Below are positions 6,703 to 11,063 of a DNA stretch of 11,063 nt, piece by piece. Source of the DNA: Chloroflexota bacterium (GTDB lineage Bacteria; Chloroflexota; Dehalococcoidia; Lucifugimonadales; UBA3495); assembly GCA_022562335.1 (NCBI GenBank), contig JADFPM010000064.1, positions 1-11,063 of the forward strand, written 5' to 3'. The translations under genes were made by a program, and so were the position numbers. The stretch's first letter is position 1. Each line of letters begins with the position of its first letter. A model generated the notes under the pieces. The model did not search any database. It was given only the letters and a program-made list of their open reading frames with translations, and was not told the DNA's origin.

Positions 6703-7341
6703 CTATCCCTTGATCACACCATGGGGCCACGGCGGCTGCGGGCGCTTTATTTCCCCAACGTGATCGAACTCGCTGATGACTTTGGTCAGGGAGTCGTATA
6801 TCTCGCTTGCCTGTTCATCCGGCGGGATGAACATTTTCACGAAAGCGGTCTTACCACCGGGGAAGACGAAGGTGGGCACACCAAAAGCGCCGTACTCTTC
6901 CACCGCTTTGGTATGGCTGTCGGCGATGTCCTTCAGCAGATCGGGGTCCGTCTGGTCTTCCAGGAAGCGGGCCATATCCAAGCCGGCCGTCTGGGCCGCT
7001 CCTTTCATCACCTCTGGATCATTCAGGTCTGCCTTTTCTTCGTGGCGGAGCTTCAAGAGGGCGATAAAGAAAGACTCGAACGCCTCTTTACCCTGCCGTT
7101 TGGCGGCCAATCCCGACATATGGGCCAGGAAAGTCCGGTCGGTCCCGTCTAGTACTCCGGGTTGCTCCCACGCCTTAAGTTCCGCGTCTTTATCGGCGTT
7201 GGCCTGGGCCAGGGAGAAGGGTTGCCAGTCGACTTCGACCTTAGACCCGGTGCTCGCTTCCACTTTTGCCAGCCACATGGCGGCATTGTACACGAAGGGT
7301 CAACGGAAGTCGTAGTAGGTGGTAAAAGCAGCTTCAACCAT
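6703..7341 (-). CDS. DsbA-family oxidoreductase, probable selenoprotein (in-frame TGA, codon 14)
   Basis: This is a thioredoxin-fold protein of the DsbA/FrnE/2-hydroxychromene-2-carboxylate isomerase group. From ATG 7341 it reads MVEAAFTTYYDFR-(TGA)-PFVYNAAMWLAKVEAS, 212 residues counting the TGA. YYDF-R-C-PF-x-Y is the strand-1/active-site pattern of the family, and the TGA (7302-7300) falls on the Cys position. After an all-helical insert the cis-proline loop appears as FGVPTFVFPGG (Pro156). The remaining protein has no cysteine, so a Sec at 14 would be its only redox residue. ATG 7341 is preceded by a perfect AGGAGG with 6-base spacing, so ribosomes should start upstream of the TGA. The alternative GTG at 7293 lacks strand 1 and the active site. 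A SECIS-like hairpin follows the TGA. Neighbouring genes use TGA as stop, so wholesale reassignment is unlikely. A nonsense mutation or sequencing error from TGC/TGT remains possible. Confidence 0.8.
7267..7285 (-). promoter_or_regulatory. Candidate bacterial SECIS hairpin
   Basis: On the minus strand TGCCGCC-ATGT-GGCTGGCA folds into seven Watson-Crick pairs with a single bulged U and an AUGU loop. The apical loop begins 22 bases after the TGA at 7302-7300. That distance is similar to the E. coli fdhF SECIS, which also has a bulged U and a GU in its loop. Here the bulge is on the 3' side and the G is the third loop base, so it is not a textbook match. Confidence 0.5.
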
Positions 7342-7347
7342 TTTGCG

Positions 7348-7353
7348 CCTCCT
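7348..7353 (-). promoter_or_regulatory. Shine-Dalgarno that fixes the dsbA-like start
   Basis: A perfect AGGAGG lies 6 bases before ATG 7341. No such site precedes the GTG at 7293. It therefore decides the start upstream of the in-frame TGA. Confidence 0.85.
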
Positions 7354-7401
7354 AACAGTCGCGTAATCGGCAGCCGCCGGATTGGGCATTTGCCTGCTTG
7401 G

Positions 7402-7429
7402 ATTTTACCATCTGTAATATGGTTGTCAA
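7402..7429 (-). promoter_or_regulatory. Sigma-70-type promoter of the minus-strand series
   Basis: On the minus strand TTGACA (7429-7424) is followed after 16 bases by TAAAAT (7407-7402), preceded by TGG as in extended -10 elements. The predicted start is near 7395, giving a leader of about 54 bases before the dsbA-like ATG. It would drive dsbA-like, rnc, the TIR gene and perhaps everything to the left edge. Confidence 0.7.
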
Positions 7430-7614
7430 AACTGCCGGAAGCACGCCATGACGGGCCGTCTCGCCTGACCGGCCGGATCCCAGGTAATGGTTGAGATGAG
7501 ACCGGCCGGGAGTCCGGTTTGCGGCATGGCTGAGCGGTGGCGAGGGTGCTTGCCTCAGGAACGATTCACGCCTGGGTACAGGCCACCCGCAAGGCCTCCT
7601 CGTGAGCCCTCCTA

Positions 7615-7623
7615 TGGTATAAT
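7615..7623 (+). promoter_or_regulatory. Extended -10 promoter element for cca
   Basis: TGG-TATAAT is a perfect extended -10. No good -35 is visible 16-18 bases upstream, which is tolerated for extended -10 promoters. The expected start is near 7630, just before a GGAGG at 7634-7638. Confidence 0.5.
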
Positions 7624-7633
7624 GTCTGGCACC

Positions 7634-7638
7634 GGAGG
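7634..7638 (+). promoter_or_regulatory. Shine-Dalgarno pointing to an ACG start for cca
   Basis: GGAGG is followed after 6 bases by the in-frame codon ACG (7645). It sits inside the palindrome GGAGG-C-CCTCC, which could hide it in the mRNA. No in-frame ATG, GTG or TTG exists between the upstream stop (7603-7605) and GTG 7771. Confidence 0.4.
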
Positions 7639-7644
7639 CCCTCC

Positions 7645-8973
7645 ACGGACAAGCTTCTGCACATCGGCGATCCCCTGAGATTCATCCAGCAAAACACCGG
7701 CGGCGGCAACCTGGCGGCATTAGATGCCCTTCGCCGTTGCGCGTCGGATCAAGCCACGCCCGTATATCTTGTGGGCGGACCGGTCCGCGACGCCTTGTTG
7801 GGCCGGCCCATAAAAGACTTGGACTTCTGTGTGGAAGGCGACGCCCCGGCGCTGGCCCAGCGGTTGGCCGTCGAGTTGGCCGGCCAAACCGTAGTTCATC
7901 CCCGTTTCGGCACCGCCACGGTCTTGGCTGCTGGCTCGCGATTCGACCTGGTGACCGCCCGGCGCGAGACCTATGCCCACCCCGGCGCCCTGCCCCGGGT
8001 GACCCCCAGCGGCATTCGAGACGATTTGGCCCGGCGCGATTTCTCCATCAACGCCATGGCGATACAGTTGCCGGGAGAACCCTCCGAGGTCCTGGATCAC
8101 TGGGGAGGATTGGAAGACCTTCGGCTGGGCGTCGTTCGCACCCTCCACGACAAAAGTTTCATCGATGACCCAACCCGGGTCTTCCGGGCCATTCGCTATG
8201 AGCAACGCCTGGGGTTTCGCATCGACGAAAAGACCCTGGGCCACCTGAAGGATGCGGTGGACCGGGGTCTGGTTGCCGCCTTGAGCCCGGACCGGCTGCG
8301 CCACGAGGTGGAACGAATACTGGAAGAAGAAAATCCCAGGATGGCGCTCGCCCGTTGCGTGGATCTGGGGGTTCTGCAGGCGGTACATCCCGCCCTGAAC
8401 GATCTGGATAAACTAGAGCGGTTGTCCGTCGGGGCCGGGAGCGAGCCGGAAAGTCCGCCGGGAAAGCCAATGGTATATCTGGCGGCGCTGGTCTCAGACC
8501 TTTCGGCACAGGAAGGGGAGGAGTTGATCGGCCGGTTGAACATGCCCGAGGGTTGGCGGCGGACCGTCCGCGACTCCATCCGGCTCCGTGGCATGGTGGA
8601 TGAATTGAACGATGATTCCCTCTCCCCTTCCGGGTTGGTTCACCTTCTGGAAGACGTTTCGGTAGAAGCTGTGACGGCCCTGGAGTTGACCAGCGTAGAC
8701 ACGGTGGTCAAACAGGGGGTACACCGGTTTTTGACGGAACTGCGATTCGTTGAACCCGGGTTGGACGGGCGGGACTTGTTGCAACTCGGAGTGCCGCCGG
8801 GACCCTTGCTTGGCCGAATTTTAAGCCGGTTGCGCGACGACGTATTGGATGGCCGCGCTGCCACCGATGCCGGCCGGCGGCGTTTGGTGCGGCGTTTGGT
8901 AAAGGATTCGATGGCCGAGACCGCCGGGAAGCCATCGAGTGCCGAAGCAATTAAGGATGCCGGTCATGGATGA
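7645..8973 (+). CDS. cca: CCA tRNA nucleotidyltransferase (class II, poly(A) polymerase family)
   Basis: The enzyme adds or repairs the 3' CCA of tRNAs, or one part of it if the genome splits CC- and A-adding. Counting from GTG 7771, the motifs are GGPVRDALLGR (2-12), the catalytic pair DLD (16-18), RRDFSINAMA (88-97), DPTRVFRAIRYEQRLGF (133-149) and LSPDRLRHEVERIL, followed by a helical tRNA-binding C-terminal region. The start is a problem. GTG 7771 is the only conventional start but falls inside the LVGG core, removing strand 1. The in-frame sequence upstream still looks real (a helix, then TPVYLVGGPVRD). I chose 7645, an ACG with GGAGG 6 bases upstream, which gives about 42 extra residues. 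ACG starts are rare, so an ATG changed to ACG or a CTG start (7657, 7675 or 7711) are alternatives. The stop overlaps the next gene (ATGGATGA at 8966-8973). Whether it adds all three bases cannot be read from the sequence. Confidence 0.88.
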   Translation, partial: TDKLLHIGDPLRFIQQNTGGGNLAALDALRRCASDQATPVYLVGGPVRDALLGRPIKDLDFCVEGDAPALAQRLAVELAGQTVVHPRFGTATVLAAGSRFDLVTARRETYAHPGALPRVTPSGIRDDLARRDFSINAMAIQLPGEPSEVLDHWGGLEDLRLGVVRTLHDKSFIDDPTRVFRAIRYEQRLGFRIDEKTLGHLKDAVDRGLVAALSPDRLRHEVERILEEENPRMALARCVDLGVLQAVHPALNDLDKLERLSVGAGSEPESPPGKPMVYLAALVSDLSAQEGEELIGRLNMPEGWRRTVRDSIRLRGMVDELNDDSLSPSGLVHLLEDVSVEAVTALELTSVDTVVKQGVHRFLTELRFVEPGLDGRDLLQLGVPPGPLLGRILSRLRDDVLDGRAATDAGRRRLVRRLVKDSMAETAGKPSSAEAIKDAGHG

Positions 8974-9178
8974 AGAATTGGAAGCCGAAACCTGCGTGAT
9001 TTGCGGAGACGCCCTGGACGAAGTACACCAGGCGTCGTGCCAGTTGTGCGGCGGCAAATTCCATCAACCGTGGAGTGAAGACAGCCAGGTGCCCCAGTGC
9101 GGCCGTATCGGCAGCCACGAAGAGGCGCTGGCAATCGTATTTCTCTGCGACGACTGTTTCTACGGCCGCAGGCCGTAG
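8966..9178 (+). CDS. Small Cys-rich putative zinc-binding protein
   Basis: I do not recognise this 70-residue protein by name. It reads MDEELEAETCVICGDALDEV and continues with CQLCGGKFH, a single Cys in QCGRIG, and CDDC near the end. The order CxxC - 11 - CxxC - 4 - H - Cys - CxxC resembles a RING/FYVE-like or double zinc-ribbon arrangement with two possible zinc sites. ATG 8966 has AAGGA 8 bases upstream and overlaps the cca stop codon, which suggests translational coupling. An ATG at 8957 (MPVMDEEL) is a possible alternative. Fusion to an earlier ATG at 8939 seems less likely because the start would lie well inside cca. No signal peptide or membrane segment is visible. It could be an RNA- or protein-binding accessory of tRNA metabolism, but that rests only on its neighbour. 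Confidence 0.7.
   Translation: MDEELEAETCVICGDALDEVHQASCQLCGGKFHQPWSEDSQVPQCGRIGSHEEALAIVFLCDDCFYGRRP
9160..9178 (+). terminator. Perfect hairpin over the zinc-protein stop codon
   Basis: CTACGGCC-GCA-GGCCGTAG is a perfect 8-bp stem with a 3-base loop that ends in the TAG stop. No T-run follows, so intrinsic termination is doubtful. A role in mRNA 3'-end protection or attenuation is equally possible. Confidence 0.35.
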
Positions 9179-9182
9179 CCGA

Positions 9183-9283
9183 GCTGTCAGCACTCAGGTA
9201 TTAGCGCTCAGCTATTTAGGACCCGCGGGCGTAGGCATCCAATACCGAAAACGCTGACCGCTGAATGCTGATGGCTGATAGCT
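9183..9283. repeat. Opposed heptanucleotide repeat arrays (inverted pair)
   Basis: The left arm (about 9183-9216) is a run of 7-base units of the form TCAGCnn, partly degenerate. The right arm (9253-9283) is a run of GCTGAnn units: GCTGACC, GCTGAAT, GCTGATG, GCTGATA. The arms are reverse complements of the same unit, so the RNA can fold into a long stem with a spacer of about 36 bases. The array ends directly before the Shine-Dalgarno of the quinone reductase gene. It is not coding. Similar intergenic GCTGAnn heptads occur, from memory, in other environmental bacterial genomes. Confidence 0.65.
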
Positions 9284-9299
9284 AGGAGGTGCCTGCCCC

Positions 9300-10334
9300 A
9301 TGAAAGCCGTATACATCGAAGCCCATGGCGGACCCGAGGTTTTGACCTTTGGCGAAAGGCCCGACCCTGACGTGGGTCCCACCGAAGTCAAAATCAAGGT
9401 CAACGCTTCCGCTTTGAACCGGTTGGACCTCTACACCAGGGCCGGAGAAAGGGGTTTGCAACGGGAATTCCCGCCGCCCCTGATATTGGGCGGGGATTGC
9501 GCCGGCGAGGTGATCGAAGCGGGCGAACAGGTGGCCGGGCTCAAGGCCGGCGACCGGGTGGTGGTGAATCCCAAGATCACCTGCCAGCAATGTCCTGCCT
9601 GCCTGGCCGGAAACGACCATCTCTGCCCGCGCGCCAGGTTCATGGGCAGCGCCACCGATGGCAGCTATGCCGAGATTGCGGTGATGCCGGCGGTCAACGT
9701 CCACGCCATCGCCGATGAGGTTTCCTACGAGCAGGCCGCCGCCGTTCCCACCACGTTCCTTCCGGTGTGGAACATTCTGGTCCGGCGGGGCCAACTGAAA
9801 TCGTGGGAGACGGTTTTGGTGCTGTCTGCTTCCGCCGGTGTTGGCACGGCGGCCATCCAAGTGGCCAAACACGTCATCGGCGCCCGGGTCATCGCCACCA
9901 CCAGCACCCCCGAAAAAGCGGCTAAGGCCAAAGAATTGGGGGCCGACGAGGTCATCAACTACAACGAGGAAGACATAACCGAGCGGGTCCGTGCCCTGAC
10001 CGATGGAGGCGTGGACATGGTGGTTGACCACGTGGGCGCGGATTTCTTCGCCAAGGCCTTCAGCTCGCTCAAGCCCGGCGGCCGTTACGGCATATGCGGG
10101 GCCACCACCGGCCTGCGCACCGAACTGCATCTGGGATTGCTGTTCAGCCGCCAGATAGAGGTCTTTGGCGCGTTCATGGGGACCAAAGAGGACATGCGCC
10201 AAATCGTGGCCGTGCTGAACCGGGGGACCATACACCCCGTGGTGGACCGGGTGTTCCCGTTGGAAGAAGCGGCCGCGGCGCACCGGGCCATGGAAGAGAC
10301 CAATTTCTTCGGAAAGCTATTGCTCAAGCCGTAG
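9300..10334 (+). CDS. Zinc-type MDR family alcohol dehydrogenase / NADPH:quinone reductase
   Basis: This 344-residue cytosolic member of the medium-chain dehydrogenase/reductase family has a GroES-like N domain (about 1-130) and a Rossmann domain (about 150-290). The structural-zinc lobe is intact, with Cys at 95, 98, 101 and 109 (CQQCPACLAGNDHLC). The catalytic-zinc positions look lost: the usual Cys region reads ALNRLD and the GHE motif is replaced by GGDCAGE (64-70). The nucleotide loop is SASAGVGTAAIQ (176-187), followed by an ATTST segment at the end of strand 2 that fits NADP(H). A quinone- or enone-type reductase is therefore more likely than a zinc alcohol dehydrogenase; the substrate is unknown. 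ATG 9300 has AGGAGGT 9 bases upstream. It follows the heptad-repeat element, so it may have its own expression control apart from cca. It converges on the glycosylase gene. Confidence 0.92.
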   Translation: MKAVYIEAHGGPEVLTFGERPDPDVGPTEVKIKVNASALNRLDLYTRAGERGLQREFPPPLILGGDCAGEVIEAGEQVAGLKAGDRVVVNPKITCQQCPACLAGNDHLCPRARFMGSATDGSYAEIAVMPAVNVHAIADEVSYEQAAAVPTTFLPVWNILVRRGQLKSWETVLVLSASAGVGTAAIQVAKHVIGARVIATTSTPEKAAKAKELGADEVINYNEEDITERVRALTDGGVDMVVDHVGADFFAKAFSSLKPGGRYGICGATTGLRTELHLGLLFSRQIEVFGAFMGTKEDMRQIVAVLNRGTIHPVVDRVFPLEEAAAAHRAMEETNFFGKLLLKP

Positions 10335-10346
10335 GAAACCCCTACG
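10330..10346. terminator. Hairpin between convergent stop codons
   Basis: CGTAGG-AAACC-CCTACG forms a 6-bp stem that contains both stop codons (TAG at 10332-10334 and, on the minus strand, TAG at 10344-10342). The position suits a shared bidirectional terminator, but no T-runs flank it, so this is tentative. Confidence 0.35.
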
Positions 10347-11063
10347 AAGCAACGGCGTTTCTCTTCTTCAACCGCCGTCCGTGGAACAGGTACTGCTGGG
10401 AGTAGCCTCCGTAGCGGCCGAAGTGGTCCTGGGCCCACTCCAGAAGGACCCGGTCGGTGGGCGTTTTCTGGTCTGGGAAATACCATTCCGCCAGCGCCCG
10501 TCTTATCCAAACGTCTATCGGGAACGCCTCCAGCTTTTCCAGGGAAAAGACGGCGATGCAATCGGCTATCTTTGGGCCGATACCCTTGCATTCCATCAGG
10601 CGTTCCTTGGCCTCCAGATAGGGAGCTTTGGTAAGCTCGTCCAGGTTCAGGCGCCCTTCCAACACCCGCCGGGCCGCCTGGTCGACGTAGGGGGCGCGGA
10701 AACCCAATCCCAGGCGGCGGAGCTCCAATTCCCCACCCTCGGCCAGTTCAGCGGGTCCGGGAAATGTGTAACGGACCTGGCCGTCCATGTGTATGGGCTC
10801 TCCGAACGTCTCGGCCATCCTCTCCATCAACTGGTGGATGCGGGATATGTTGTTGTTGGCGGAACAGATGAAGGCGATCAAACATTCCCACGGTTCGGTC
10901 CGCAAGATCCGCAGGCCGGGGTACTGGTCCACCATGGCCGCCACCCTCTGGTCCCGCTTTATCTCCTCGTAAATGGCCGGCAGATCGTCGTCCAGGCGGA
11001 AATAATCCTTTAGCATGGGGACCAGTGATTCCTCGGCCGAGGGTTGGGAACGGAACTCGAACC
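10342..11063 (-). CDS. 8-oxoguanine DNA glycosylase, OGG1-type, 5' partial
   Basis: This bifunctional glycosylase/AP lyase removes 8-oxoguanine from DNA. It belongs to the helix-hairpin-helix GPD superfamily and closely follows the OGG1 pattern. Counting from the internal ATG at 11016: YFRLDDDL (5-12), GLRILRTEPWECLIAFICSANNNISRI (34-60), LGFRAPYV (104-111), the hairpin KGIGPKIADCIAVF (144-157) with catalytic Lys149, PIDVWIRRAL with Asp168, and GGYSQQYLFHGRR near the end. The frame stays open upstream of 11016 to the window edge and encodes FEFRSQPSAEESLVP, which continues naturally into the YFRLDDDL segment. The ATG at 11016 is therefore probably internal, and the N-terminal OGG_N domain lies outside the window. 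Its stop is 7 bases from that of the convergent reductase. Confidence 0.93.
   Translation of the reverse strand, partial: FEFRSQPSAEESLVPMLKDYFRLDDDLPAIYEEIKRDQRVAAMVDQYPGLRILRTEPWECLIAFICSANNNISRIHQLMERMAETFGEPIHMDGQVRYTFPGPAELAEGGELELRRLGLGFRAPYVDQAARRVLEGRLNLDELTKAPYLEAKERLMECKGIGPKIADCIAVFSLEKLEAFPIDVWIRRALAEWYFPDQKTPTDRVLLEWAQDHFGRYGGYSQQYLFHGRRLKKRNAVAS

Larger units (their letters stand above)
7342..7644. other. Divergent intergenic control region
   Basis: About 300 bases lie between the two divergent gene series. It holds the minus-strand promoter (7402-7429) and an extended -10 for cca (7615-7623). It also holds two direct copies of GACCGGCCGG (7467-7476 and 7500-7509, 33 bases apart) and a small hairpin GCCTG-GGTA-CAGGC (7570-7583). 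I see no tRNA, known riboswitch or credible small gene in it. Confidence 0.55.

Noticed and set aside
6703..7293. Starting the DsbA-like protein at GTG 7293
   Set aside because: It has no Shine-Dalgarno, lacks strand 1 and the active-site position, and a perfect ribosome site lies just upstream of the in-frame TGA.
7525..7600. tRNA-like stretch, including tRNA-Sec (ATGGCTGAGCGGTGG resembles a type II D-arm)
   Set aside because: No T-arm GTTCGAnTC, no matching acceptor stem and no convincing anticodon arm on either strand.
9282..10283. Minus-strand open frame of 333 codons
   Set aside because: It is the antisense shadow of the MDR reductase, whose motifs are unmistakable; the product is His/Gly-rich and featureless.

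Overview
The window is about 58-60% GC, densely coded, and has the codon habits of a GC-rich bacterium. A DUF2298 'YYY' membrane protein next to a TIGR03663/Agl23-type membrane protein is a pair I associate with Chloroflexota and archaea. With bacterial FtsY, RNase III and a class II CCA-adding enzyme, the best guess is a Chloroflexota (Dehalococcoidia/SAR202-like) genome, probably from a metagenome. This placement is inference.

Layout. The left two thirds (1-7341) is one long minus-strand gene series. It is read from a good TTGACA-16-TAAAAT promoter at 7402-7429: a DsbA-family thiol oxidoreductase, RNase III (rnc), a TIR domain/right-handed beta-helix fusion, the SRP receptor FtsY, a DUF2298 membrane protein, and an Agl23-like membrane protein that runs off the left edge. 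A roughly 300-base divergent control region (7342-7644) separates it from a plus-strand series: CCA tRNA nucleotidyltransferase, a small Cys-rich putative zinc protein overlapping it, and a zinc-binding-type quinone reductase. A minus-strand 8-oxoguanine DNA glycosylase, open at the right edge, converges on the reductase with 7 bases between stop codons.

How the genes fit together. Most are housekeeping: tRNA 3'-end synthesis, RNA processing, membrane protein targeting, oxidative DNA repair. The two membrane proteins are probably cell-surface glycan or lipid-linked sugar enzymes.

Main points of interest. (1) The dsbA-like gene has a perfect Shine-Dalgarno and ATG, but an in-frame TGA at codon 14, exactly where the active-site cysteine of DsbA-type folds sits. 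The rest of the protein has no cysteine, and a 7-bp hairpin with one bulge and an AUGU loop lies at SECIS distance. This looks like a selenoprotein that ordinary gene calling would truncate at the GTG at 7293. (2) A TIR domain fused to a beta-helix with an exact 23-residue period sits between rnc and ftsY, where many bacteria carry smc. (3) The Agl23-like gene and the cca gene both lack a usable conventional start in frame. (4) RNase III has Ala at one of the four acidic metal-site positions. (5) A pair of opposed heptanucleotide repeat arrays lies before the quinone reductase.
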